From contig CABWZI010000011.1 in assembly GCA_902509905.1 (NCBI GenBank), positions 1 to 57,020 on the forward strand: a stretch of 57,020 nucleotides of DNA. The letters are read 5' to 3'. Numbering within the stretch: position 1 is the stretch's first letter; every line of letters begins with the position of its first letter. The notes under the pieces are model-generated. The model was not told the DNA's origin, made no database searches, and was given only the letters and a program-made list of their open reading frames with translations. Both the position numbers and the translations under genes were made by a program. Below are positions 16,074 to 24,519 of this stretch, piece after piece. The DNA comes from an uncultured Gammaproteobacteria bacterium. GTDB lineage: Bacteria > Pseudomonadota > Gammaproteobacteria > PS1 > Pseudothioglobaceae.

Positions 16074-16624
16074 ATCATTTCGGCGGTAATGACATATCTC
16101 AAGGGCCCTCTAGCCAAAACAGCATCAAACGGATAGCAAGTAATCAGTTTGAGCTCATCTTGGTCTGAATGAATAGTTATGTCTTGCTTTGTCGCATCAA
16201 TAATCTTAATATCACTCACTCGATAGCTTGCTGTCTTGTTGTTACGATCGGTCAGCTCAAAAACGTCACTGAGTGATACGTCTTGTAAAAATTCAAAGTG
16301 AGTGTCTCTGTGCGCTGAAATAACAGTGGTGCCTCCCTGGTTTGGCATGTAACTAAACAAGTTATGTCCTGGAGCAAATGCGAGTGAGTTGCCCTTGTCA
16401 CCAGAGAGAACAATGAGCTCTTGTTTGTGCTTATTAGAGCTCAGCTTCATGACCGGATGCATATCGGCCCATTTCCAGGGCTTGTGCGCCTCTCCTGAGC
16501 GAATTGAGTCATTCCAAGCATCATTAATCAGATACTGGGCCAAGACCGCTTTTGCAGGAATATAGGCCCCGTATGCAAAAAAACTTAGTCCTAAAACGGC
16601 TACAAACAATATCAGTCTCTTCAT
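16070..16624 (-). CDS. Sortase (class GN, marine proteobacterial type)
   Basis: 184 residues with an N-terminal signal anchor (LILFVAVLGLSFFAYGAYIP). The sortase fold is shown by VISAHRDTHFEFL (His 105), LITCYPF (Cys 163) and R172 or R176 in ARGPLRY. Sortases cleave a C-terminal sorting signal and transfer the protein to an acceptor; in Gram-negative bacteria the acceptor is not settled. It overlaps the vWA target gene by four bases and is followed by the 40-residue ORF. It matches the known pairing of class GN sortase with VIT-vWA targets in marine proteobacteria. Confidence 0.9.
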   Translation of the reverse strand: MKRLILFVAVLGLSFFAYGAYIPAKAVLAQYLINDAWNDSIRSGEAHKPWKWADMHPVMKLSSNKHKQELIVLSGDKGNSLAFAPGHNLFSYMPNQGGTTVISAHRDTHFEFLQDVSLSDVFELTDRNNKTASYRVSDIKIIDATKQDITIHSDQDELKLITCYPFDAVLARGPLRYVITAEMI

Positions 16625-18981
16625 AGCAATACTCTTCGACGAAGAGCAAACGCAAACAGTAACAAAGACAACCCGATATACATCAACAACTCAGAATAAG
16701 TTGCCGTTTGAGAGGCTTGAGCAAGTTTGACTGGTGAAGATGATTTAAGTGCTAATTCAGCTCTCAGTTCAGCTTCAAATTCAGCAATCTCTAGCTCAGC
16801 AAGTAATTCCGACATAAGCGCTGATTCATAGGCTAATGCCTTGTTTGCTGCTTGCATTGCTACTGGTGTCTTGTATCCATATTGATTAGCTGATTTAGAC
16901 ATTGAAGCAGCAGAATTTTGAGTAGAGAGTTTTGCCATAAATTCTTGAAGTAAATCATCCCTATTTTGAAGATTGCCGTCACTATCAATTTTAATTTCAT
17001 CTTCCATGCCATCAGCCTTCGCTTTTTTAATAATAGCTTGATTAATTAACTTTTCGGACTCTGGTCGGACCGGAGTAACATCAACTGCAACAAGAGAAGT
17101 GAAGCGAGAGACAAGGTGATACTCTAGTGCGAGGTCTGTAACATCTCTTCTAGATAATTTTTCGACTCTCGTGGTGTAAGCGTTGTCATGAATATCGGTT
17201 AGCAGATCGATCTTTCTGCGAGCCCAGAAAATATCAATACCTTTAGTATTCTCTAAGGTATCAATAGTGATATTTTGATTAAAATTACCATTAATCGTTT
17301 TGCCGGTAATTTTCAGAGAATCAGGAAGCGCATTCATTTTGAAGGCTGCAGTTATGGTCTCACCAGCATAAAGGTCATAAATCACGTCCTTGGCAAGCTC
17401 AGCGTTGATTTCCGTTGGGAAATGAACCTTTATGTCGGTGAGTGCGGGTGACTCTAACTTTTCAAAGAGTCTATTCATTTTCTGACTCACCTCTTTCTGG
17501 CTTCCTATGTAAGTGAACGCACCCCTTCCAAAATCTGCGAGTTTAGTTAATAAATAAGAATTAGGAGCTGAGCCAATACCAATCGTAAAGAATCGGTCGT
17601 TATCTATATCAAATTCAACGGTATTGAATATTGCACCTTCGTTGCCTGACTGACCATCCGTAATAAAGACGATTTGACGCAAGTAATTCTTTGATTCTGA
17701 GTCTCTTGATTTGAGAGCAAATTTGATAGGCGCAAGCATCTCTGTCCCGCCATCAGCATCAATCTTTCTGATGAAGCGCTTGGCTTCATTGAGATGGGAA
17801 TTATTAGCTAGCATTGCTGACTCAAAGAGTGGCTCAAATCCACTATCAAAATCGATGATATTGAATCGGTCACTTGGATTTAGTCTTTTCAAGGCAGCGT
17901 TCAGTGAGTCTTTGGCTTGCTTAATCGAGCTGCCGCTCATAGAGCCTGAGGAATCAATAATAAAGACGAGCTCTCGAGGCCTCTCGCTCTTTTTAAATAC
18001 ATCGTTTTTGGGAGGTATTGCCATTAGCATGAGATAGATGCTGTTATCGTTTTCTTGAGCAAATAGCGCCACCTCTGGCTCGTGAGACATGTTTGCAGAC
18101 CAGGTTAGCTCAAAGTCACGATCAAGTTGAGATGCTTCAGCCAAAGAAATATACTTAGTCGTCTGATTAAGGCTCTCCGTATTTATCTTATGGTATGTCG
18201 AATTTAATGAGGCAAGATCAAATCCTGCAGACAGATTAATATCAATTGTTACTGGTAGATAGGTTTCAAAATTCTCGTCAATGAGTTCGCGAACATGGTT
18301 CTCACTAATCGGAGTTATTTCAGAAGCATCACTAACCTGCACTGTGTTATTAGAAACTCCCATCGAATCCTCTGGAGTATATGTTGGCGTTCCAGGAATG
18401 TATCGGTCACCAACCACCATTGGGAATCTAATTGAGTATTTATTGTTTTCAATACTAACAGCTTGCTGGTATTCAATAGCCACTTTAATTGTACCTCCTG
18501 GGGCTATATTGGCGACCTTGGTGGTAAAGATGTTGGGTCTCTGTTGTTCTACTAGTGAAGCACTTTTGCCTTCACTCTTAGCTTTTTCGTAAATCTTTTT
18601 GGCCTCCTCCTTCTCTTTAATCTGACCCTCAATCACTCTCTCATCAATATACATTCTGAGCTGATCAACGGCGGAGTCTTCAGGCAAAGGGAACACATAG
18701 ACACCTTCTGCCCACATATCTGATGGGTTGGTAAAAACTTGTTCAACGATAACTCTATTAATGTTTCCGGTAATATCCATCTGTACTTTGGTGTCGAGTG
18801 CGATCTGCATAAAGGAGGTGTCGTCATCGAACTTAAAGATCATGGAGCCTGATTCGGCATCGTTGACTGGGTTAGATTGTTTGTCTTGAGAGTTGGAACT
18901 TGCGATTGCAAGGTTTGTAGAGAGAAGTAAAAAAATTGAGATGAGAGTTGTGGTAAATGGTTTAGGTTTTGGCGGGGTCAT
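16621..18981 (-). CDS. VIT and von Willebrand factor A domain protein, predicted sortase target
   Basis: 786 residues. A signal peptide (TTLISIFLLLSTNLAIA) is followed by a VIT domain (about residues 55-190, IKEKEEAKKIYEKAKSEGKS). A vWA domain with intact MIDAS motif FIIDSSGSMSGSS comes near residue 340. The C-terminus has a hydrophobic segment and RRR, as in a sorting signal, but the segment before it reads ASQTATYSE. It lacks the leucine-proline of the usual LPQTAT/LPxTG-type motif. The protein is probably exported and anchored to the cell envelope. It forms an operon with the sortase. Confidence 0.88.
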   Translation of the reverse strand: MTPPKPKPFTTTLISIFLLLSTNLAIASSNSQDKQSNPVNDAESGSMIFKFDDDTSFMQIALDTKVQMDITGNINRVIVEQVFTNPSDMWAEGVYVFPLPEDSAVDQLRMYIDERVIEGQIKEKEEAKKIYEKAKSEGKSASLVEQQRPNIFTTKVANIAPGGTIKVAIEYQQAVSIENNKYSIRFPMVVGDRYIPGTPTYTPEDSMGVSNNTVQVSDASEITPISENHVRELIDENFETYLPVTIDINLSAGFDLASLNSTYHKINTESLNQTTKYISLAEASQLDRDFELTWSANMSHEPEVALFAQENDNSIYLMLMAIPPKNDVFKKSERPRELVFIIDSSGSMSGSSIKQAKDSLNAALKRLNPSDRFNIIDFDSGFEPLFESAMLANNSHLNEAKRFIRKIDADGGTEMLAPIKFALKSRDSESKNYLRQIVFITDGQSGNEGAIFNTVEFDIDNDRFFTIGIGSAPNSYLLTKLADFGRGAFTYIGSQKEVSQKMNRLFEKLESPALTDIKVHFPTEINAELAKDVIYDLYAGETITAAFKMNALPDSLKITGKTINGNFNQNITIDTLENTKGIDIFWARRKIDLLTDIHDNAYTTRVEKLSRRDVTDLALEYHLVSRFTSLVAVDVTPVRPESEKLINQAIIKKAKADGMEDEIKIDSDGNLQNRDDLLQEFMAKLSTQNSAASMSKSANQYGYKTPVAMQAANKALAYESALMSELLAELEIAEFEAELRAELALKSSSPVKLAQASQTATYSELLMYIGLSLLLFAFALRRRVLL

Positions 18982-19122
18982 AGTGTCCTATATTTGTGGA
19001 GTTAGGATATTGTGATACAAATCAATAGCTTAAGAATATAGGTTTGATGTTTAGTTGGTGTTTTTTAGGTGAAAAATGAACCGTAAATTTGCAAGATAGC
19101 AGAATTCAAAGCAGGATAAATA

Positions 19123-19227
19123 TCAATATTTAAGGATATTCTTTTTAGTTTTTTCTAACTCTTTCTCGAAAGTAATACGCTCTTCACTAGTTTGCGACTG
19201 AAAAAGCTCTAGGTTAATTCTTTCCAT
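19123..19227 (-). CDS. Possible small charged ORF overlapping the Sel1 gene
   Basis: ATG 19227 opens 34 codons that overlap the last 19 bases of the Sel1 gene at 19209-19625. It reads MERINLELFQSQTSEERITF and continues with charged helical residues (EKELEKTKKN). The composition is protein-like and there is no other gene here. It may also be the former C-terminus of the Sel1 gene after a frameshift. Evidence is weak. Confidence 0.3.
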   Translation of the reverse strand: MERINLELFQSQTSEERITFEKELEKTKKNILKY

Positions 19228-19625
19228 GCATCTTCAGCATTTTGATGGCCTTGAAGGCGAGCCCTATCAATATAGTTAACTCCATCTTCATAGCTCATAT
19301 CCATTACCAAACCCTGCAAACAGGCCATACCAAGCAAATATTCTGAATGAGGAACCCTTTGCTTTGCAGATTTTTTTAGCCAATAAACACCTAGGTCTAT
19401 GTCCTTTTCCACATTCTTTCCGAAATAATATTCCTGCCCTAAATTATATTGGGCTATAGGGTGACCCTTTTTAGCTAGTGAGTTCCACTCTTTTATAGCT
19501 GTTTTATAATCACCATCAGCCATAGCATTTTGGGCTTTCATAAAAGTTTCATGGCCCAATTCCTGCTCAGAAATCTTAGTTAAACCATCCTCATATTTGA
19601 CTTTCCATTTGTCTTTTTTATTCAT
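19209..19625 (-). CDS. Sel1-repeat protein
   Basis: 138 residues with no signal peptide. Sel1 repeats occupy about residues 35-125 (AQYNLGQEYYFGKNVEKDI; SEYLLGMACLQGLVMD). Such proteins usually act as scaffolds. A TATAAT box lies eight bases before the ATG, in a block shared with the 14402-14686 gene, so the transcript may be leaderless. It is a third Sel1 gene in the island. Confidence 0.75.
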   Translation of the reverse strand: MNKKDKWKVKYEDGLTKISEQELGHETFMKAQNAMADGDYKTAIKEWNSLAKKGHPIAQYNLGQEYYFGKNVEKDIDLGVYWLKKSAKQRVPHSEYLLGMACLQGLVMDMSYEDGVNYIDRARLQGHQNAEDAWKELT

Positions 19626-19632
19626 GAAAATG

Positions 19633-19638
19633 ATTATA
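19633..19638 (-). promoter_or_regulatory. -10 box close to the start codon of the Sel1 gene
   Basis: Minus-strand bases TTGACTTATAAT end at 19633, with the ATG at 19625. The preceding AAGTTCAAATTGACTTATAA resembles the same region before 14686. The expected transcription start coincides with the ATG. Confidence 0.5.
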
Positions 19639-19892
19639 AGTCAATTTGAACTTAAGCAAACTAAAAAACATAGTTTTAACACTTCTTGTTGCTTAAGCAA
19701 CTAAGACTCACTTCTTACTAACGCGTCACTTCGTTCCTTGTTGAGCTATACGCTCTTTTGTTTATCAATTAACGTATGGCACAATATAAAGGTGTTTAAT
19801 ATTTAGTCAAGGGAATTACCATAATAGGCTTAATATTTGACCCTATTCTAAGGGAATCTGTTTATTTTATAATCAACAATAGTTTGGTAATT

Positions 19893-19918
19893 AAACCTAT
19901 TATTAGGTTAATAGGTTT
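19893..19918. repeat. 10-bp perfect inverted repeat with 6-base loop
   Basis: AAACCTATTA, then TTAGGT, then TAATAGGTTT. It lies directly after the stop of the replication-like gene at 19923, and could be a weak terminator or a protein-binding site. No T-run follows on the minus strand. The 19626-19922 region also holds a 14-bp palindrome (GTTGCTTAAGCAAC, 19688-19701) and repeated AAGGGAAT stretches but no gene I can support. Confidence 0.5.
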
Positions 19919-19922
19919 GATT

Positions 19923-20423
19923 TTAGGTATTGGTTTTATAAATTTTTTTAATATCACGCTTAAACTGAATATCCCTATCTTTTTTTATTTTATAGTCGGG
20001 ATTTTTACCATTCTTCCAATAATGAAGCGGCAATTGATTTTCAGGGTAGTGTGCATACCTTATCTCCCCATTCCTCTCCTTAAGATGATTCATTGGATAG
20101 AAGGTAAGCGCGTATAAAGTGGGAAGTTTTTTTCCACCAAAACTCCTTCCACCATAAGCATTAATAACTATAAAGCCTTTAATATATAGCTCATCTCTTG
20201 AGCTGTACATTGTATTCTTAGTAATCCACGGACCAAGAGTCGACTGAGTAATAGCCAGGTTACCATTATTATAAAACTTATAAAAAAAGGTAAGAATGGT
20301 CAATAATTTTGCTGAGTTGCCATTGAGAGATTTATAGGCTGCACTTTCGACTACTTGAACTGGTATACCGGCAAATCTTCCCTTATTTTTATGTTTACTT
20401 CTCGCCATTTTGACTAGATACAT
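19923..20423 (-). CDS. Putative replication/helix-turn-helix protein of the element
   Basis: 166 residues, basic. The middle (AKLLTILTFFYKFYNNGNLA, then LGPWITKNTMYSSRDELYIKG) looks like a winged helix that reads DNA, as in plasmid and element replication-initiation proteins. The N-terminus overlaps the AlpA-like gene by 29 bases, with ATG 20423 close after an AGAGG sequence. A replication or regulatory role is inferred from the fold and from the AlpA-like neighbour. Confidence 0.5.
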   Translation of the reverse strand: MYLVKMARSKHKNKGRFAGIPVQVVESAAYKSLNGNSAKLLTILTFFYKFYNNGNLAITQSTLGPWITKNTMYSSRDELYIKGFIVINAYGGRSFGGKKLPTLYALTFYPMNHLKERNGEIRYAHYPENQLPLHYWKNGKNPDYKIKKDRDIQFKRDIKKIYKTNT

Positions 20424-20607
20424 TTCCTCTAATATTAATTCGCTCTTTTAGAAAATCCAGTATTTCCTGCTCTAACCATCCTGATGAACGCTGGGCTAAC
20501 TTTATTGGCTTAGGAAATCTGCCTTGAGAGGCCAATCGGTAGATTGATGAAACACTTAGGGATGTCATATTCTTAACCTCCTTCAACTTTATAATTTTGA
20601 TTGTCAT
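20395..20607 (-). CDS. AlpA-like helix-turn-helix regulator/excisionase
   Basis: About 70 residues from ATG 20607, with GGAG seven bases upstream; the TTG 20619 lies inside that ribosome-binding stretch. The sequence LKEVKNMTSLSVSSIYRLAS then GRFPKPIKL is the AlpA/excisionase winged helix (MerR-like). AlpA proteins bind DNA near attachment sites and control integrase or excision in P4-type elements. It is the expected partner of the integrase at 29948-31159. It is transcribed with the replication-like gene. Confidence 0.8.
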   Translation of the reverse strand: MTIKIIKLKEVKNMTSLSVSSIYRLASQGRFPKPIKLAQRSSGWLEQEILDFLKERINIRGNVSSQNGEK

Positions 20608-20905
20608 AAACCACTCCAAATAACTTGTAATAATTAGCGATATTGCCTAGTAATTTTTGAATAATGATAATACAACTTAGTATGTCAATCAACATCCTAA
20701 TAAACCTAAATATTAATAATTAAATCAATAATTTATAAAAAAATATCGTCTTTGAAATATTCGTATCAATGAAGACATAAAAAGTGAATAAATACCCATA
20801 ATAAAAACATGCCAATAATATTGAAAATTCTTAGGATTAATTGACAAACTAACGAGTATTTTTGGTCTAGAATAGCACTAAATTAATACTATTATTATTC
20901 TAAAT

Positions 20906-21199
20906 ATGCCATTTGAGCAAGGTCATAAAAAGATAGGCGGTAGGAAGAAGGGAACACCAAATAAAGTTTCACTTATACGTGCCGATGAGTTGCTTCTTGA
21001 GCTCGGTATTAATCCCATCAAAAAATTGATAGAGATTGCAGAATCAGATGAGACGAGTATCGACCAAAGGATTAACTGTTACAAGGAGATAGCTAAATAC
21101 ACTTACCCTAAACTCAAGACACAAGATTTATGGGTAAACACAGATGAGAACATCAATCCAACTATTATCAAGCTGGTGGCAGGCATTGGCCAGACCTAG
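20906..21199 (+). CDS. DUF5681/terminase small-subunit-like protein
   Basis: 97 residues. The start (MPFEQGHKKIGGRKKGTPNK) holds the basic GGRKKGTPNK motif common in phage and element proteins of DUF5681 type. The middle helix (DELLLELGINPIKKLIEIA) resembles the remainder of those proteins. It is divergent from the AlpA gene and converges on the helicase gene, overlapping it by four bases. Function is unknown; it may be a phage relic. An AT-rich stretch upstream (20620-20905) is a likely promoter region with no other gene. Confidence 0.6.
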   Translation: MPFEQGHKKIGGRKKGTPNKVSLIRADELLLELGINPIKKLIEIAESDETSIDQRINCYKEIAKYTYPKLKTQDLWVNTDENINPTIIKLVAGIGQT

Positions 21200-24100
21200 C
21201 CATTTTGCCTCCAAGCCTTGATTCTCTGGATGCAAGACTCTAAGTCATCCCTTATCTCGTATACCCAGAACCTTTCAACATCCCACCCAAGCTCATGCAT
21301 TCTCTGATTTCTAATCTGGTCTCGTCTGCAATGCTCACCGTTCCAATTCCTGTGATATCTCACACCATCAACCTCAATATTTAGCATCCTATCGCCATCA
21401 ATTATCGCAAAATCAAGTGCATATTTTTCTACCCTGTACTGTGGGATTGTCTTAATACCTGCAGAATGGAGTACCGAATAGAAATAACGCTCCCATTCCG
21501 ATACCTGCTCAGGATTATCAACCTCAGGGTACTTAGATGAACCGTAATTTAGCTCCTGAATGCTTGCTTCTTTCCTATTCTTAAGATTCTCAGAATACTT
21601 TGCAAATTCAGCAAGATAACCGACATCTGATGCGCCACATTGAGCTAGGTCACCAACCACTATCAATTGCGCTCTGGCTCTGGTAATGGCCACATTAAAA
21701 AGGTTACCATTGTTTTGAAGAAAGTATGCACTCGTACGTGGCATTCCTTTCGATAGCACGGGTGAGAATATCATCACATCCCGCTCATCTCCCTGAAACT
21801 TATGCACCGTATTTGAGATAAACTTTTGGTTAATGAGGGCCATATCAAGCTCATTATTTCTCTTCACTGCAGCATCTATAGCATTTGCCTGGGCTCTGAA
21901 TGGGCTTACAACGCCTACGGTTCCTTTGTAGCCCCTATCTAGGACCAACTTTATTAATTCATCCACAACAGCCTTAACTTCTATAGTGTTAATAGCGCCA
22001 CCTGAGGGTGCCCCTTTTGCCGCTCCCTGAACATTAACCCAGCGAACACCGCCTTCCTTTGGATTAACCCGATTAAGATTTTCATAACGCGTTGCAACTC
22101 TTAGCCTCTGCTCATAGAATTGCCTATTTGAAAACTCGATGATATCTGCATGTGAGCGATGGTGGTCGACCAGGTTAATGATTGAAGAAGGAGAGCACAG
22201 CCCAGACGCTAAGCCGAATAATGAGTTATATGAATAAGCCCAGTGGGGGTGCGTGCTAAGGAGGTTAAACTTATCTAGGAATTGTTGGTCCTGCCCTCTT
22301 CTGAGTGAGCTGATGTGAGAGAGCTGTTTTGGATCGCCTATGACTACTGCTGCTTTTGCCCTATAAAGTAGTGGCAGCGCTGATGCTATATCGCACTGAC
22401 TCGCCTCATCAAAAACCACAATATCAAAGAATCCTGGCTGAAACGGCACCTTTCCTCTTGCAGATAATGAGGTAACAGCCCAGCATGGCAATAGGTGCGA
22501 AATCTCATCTGATGCTTTCTTGTACTCCCTGAAAATGTTTCTCTCGAGGCGCTCACCCTCTTTGGTGTCTATAACCATCTCAAGAATGGCTTTGTAACGA
22601 GTTAATAGGTCCCTATCCTCATGGCTAAGCGTACTTGGCTGAAGCTTAAGCCAGAGCGTCCAAAGAATCTCAGAGTTACTTGCAATTGACTCGATAATCT
22701 TATCTTTCTCGAGCGATATAGCCTCTAGGCTTTTTGTATTTTTAAGCTCATCTAACGCCTCAAAATATTCATTTACTAGTCTTGCATCAATCAGTAAATC
22801 ATTGAGGTCGTTGATTAGACTCCACCATTGACTGACATTCTCTTCAGTTAATTTTTCACTAGGAGGGGTCAGACTTAAATCATCCATAAATTCGACTGCA
22901 TAAGTCAGGTCTATGTTCGCCTTATCGTAGATACCATTTTTTCTAAAAAACCAGAATATAACCCTTTTTACGGATTTTAATAAAGCCTTCAGGCCCTCTA
23001 TTCCATCCTCCATCTTATCGATGTCAATTAATCTGAATGACTGAAACTCTTCCTCACTATAACTCTCTCTGATATCATCAAGCTCCTGCTCGAGCTGGTC
23101 AACCTGATTTCTAATATCTATTAGGGATTCAACCTCATCATCCAATTTATCCGAGCGCCTAATTAGTTTTTGATGGATTTTCTCAGCCTCCTCAAATTCA
23201 AGTTGGTCATCCTTTGAGGACGTTGTTGACAGGAGCGCCAGCAAATACTGCGCCAACTTCTTTTGATAGGCCTGGGAGCCAACTCGCAATAAAATTGGGC
23301 GAGTAGCTAGGTTATTTATCCTTATCTCTACAACATCAACAGCCGAATTATTTTTACTGGCAAAGAGAATCTTTTTGCTTTCTTGCCATGCCACATTTGT
23401 CAGCAGGTTTGTGACAACCTGGGACTTACCGGTTCCTGGAGGGCCAGTGATAATTGTTAGGTCTTGACTTAGGCTTGAGTTGACCGCTTCGCGCTGCTCT
23501 GTGTTCATTGGGAGGACCTCTAATAATGGTTTACTCCCTGATGCATCATTGTCCTGACTGATACCCTTATTACCACTTAAGAATGTTCCTAGAGCAGTTC
23601 CCTCTATTGCCTCTGCGCTGCATTTTGATAGCTCATTTAACTCGCTCTCAAGACCTGAGGTGTATGGGGATTTTTCAGCATAAACGACGATGGCCTTATT
23701 GAATATTCCAGTCTCAGTAATATCAGCTAATTTTTTACTGTCACGGTCAATATCGGCTGGAATAATTTCTTCTTTCCATGGCCACTCAGTTCTGATGCTC
23801 TGGAGTCTCATTGCCATGTCATCAATGGCCACTGAATCCACCTCACCATTTATACCTAGTTCCTCCTCAAGTCGAACCAGCTCATCCATGAGGGAGTCTT
23901 GGTCACTATTAGTGTAAGCAGATAATATTTTTGTATTAATAATCGGATAAGTTGTGTCTATGTTCACTGAGTTCGTCGTCGGGTCAATCTCAATTGCAAA
24001 CAGGAATATTGGCTCTACAAAGTAGCCCTCCCAATCTGATTTATTGGACTTATGATGTCTCAAATTTGTTGGGTAACCAAGATACATCTGAAGTTTAGAG

Positions 24101-24519
24101 CGCTCCCTTCTTGCCCTACCCTGAAGTAACTGATAGCCCTCTTCAACCAGGAGCTCCTCGCTACTCAGTGGGAGTGAGCTTAGCTCTTCATAATCCAAGT
24201 CATAATTGCTCTTTGCAAAAGTTGAAATTCCAGCCTCTTCTTGCCCAAGACAGGCTAGATAATATCGGCACAGTCTAGCAATATCAGTAACAGGCCTAGT
24301 GCTGGGAGTTTCCGTTGGGGTACTTTTTTCTTTAGTATTTTTTAAAAACCACTTATAGGATTTATTTTGCCACACCTGATTTGATAGCTGCTTGTATAGA
24401 ATACTATTTACTTGTTTTTTATCTAACTCAAGCATTGAGGCAATTTGCCATGCGGCCAAACCTTTAGGATTATGTTTCAGTAATTTCAGTATTTGGGAGT
24501 TCGTATCTAATTCACTCAT
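21196..24519 (-). CDS. SF1 (DNA2/NAM7-type) helicase with C-terminal Vsr/DUF559-like nuclease
   Basis: 1107 residues. The first 60 look like a winged helix (AAWQIASMLELDKKQVNSIL). Helicase motifs: Walker A ITGPPGTGKSQVV near residue 357, FDEASQCD and GDPKQLSHISS near 705-730, then HKFQGDERDV and NVAITRARAQL near 925-960. The last 110 residues resemble Vsr/DUF559 nucleases (ALDFAI, LNIEVDG, RRDQIRNQRMHELGW). Such helicase-nuclease fusions are found among phage defence and DNA repair proteins. It overlaps the YqaJ-like gene by eight bases, so the two are coupled. Confidence 0.8.
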   Translation of the reverse strand: MSELDTNSQILKLLKHNPKGLAAWQIASMLELDKKQVNSILYKQLSNQVWQNKSYKWFLKNTKEKSTPTETPSTRPVTDIARLCRYYLACLGQEEAGISTFAKSNYDLDYEELSSLPLSSEELLVEEGYQLLQGRARRERSKLQMYLGYPTNLRHHKSNKSDWEGYFVEPIFLFAIEIDPTTNSVNIDTTYPIINTKILSAYTNSDQDSLMDELVRLEEELGINGEVDSVAIDDMAMRLQSIRTEWPWKEEIIPADIDRDSKKLADITETGIFNKAIVVYAEKSPYTSGLESELNELSKCSAEAIEGTALGTFLSGNKGISQDNDASGSKPLLEVLPMNTEQREAVNSSLSQDLTIITGPPGTGKSQVVTNLLTNVAWQESKKILFASKNNSAVDVVEIRINNLATRPILLRVGSQAYQKKLAQYLLALLSTTSSKDDQLEFEEAEKIHQKLIRRSDKLDDEVESLIDIRNQVDQLEQELDDIRESYSEEEFQSFRLIDIDKMEDGIEGLKALLKSVKRVIFWFFRKNGIYDKANIDLTYAVEFMDDLSLTPPSEKLTEENVSQWWSLINDLNDLLIDARLVNEYFEALDELKNTKSLEAISLEKDKIIESIASNSEILWTLWLKLQPSTLSHEDRDLLTRYKAILEMVIDTKEGERLERNIFREYKKASDEISHLLPCWAVTSLSARGKVPFQPGFFDIVVFDEASQCDIASALPLLYRAKAAVVIGDPKQLSHISSLRRGQDQQFLDKFNLLSTHPHWAYSYNSLFGLASGLCSPSSIINLVDHHRSHADIIEFSNRQFYEQRLRVATRYENLNRVNPKEGGVRWVNVQGAAKGAPSGGAINTIEVKAVVDELIKLVLDRGYKGTVGVVSPFRAQANAIDAAVKRNNELDMALINQKFISNTVHKFQGDERDVMIFSPVLSKGMPRTSAYFLQNNGNLFNVAITRARAQLIVVGDLAQCGASDVGYLAEFAKYSENLKNRKEASIQELNYGSSKYPEVDNPEQVSEWERYFYSVLHSAGIKTIPQYRVEKYALDFAIIDGDRMLNIEVDGVRYHRNWNGEHCRRDQIRNQRMHELGWDVERFWVYEIRDDLESCIQRIKAWRQNG

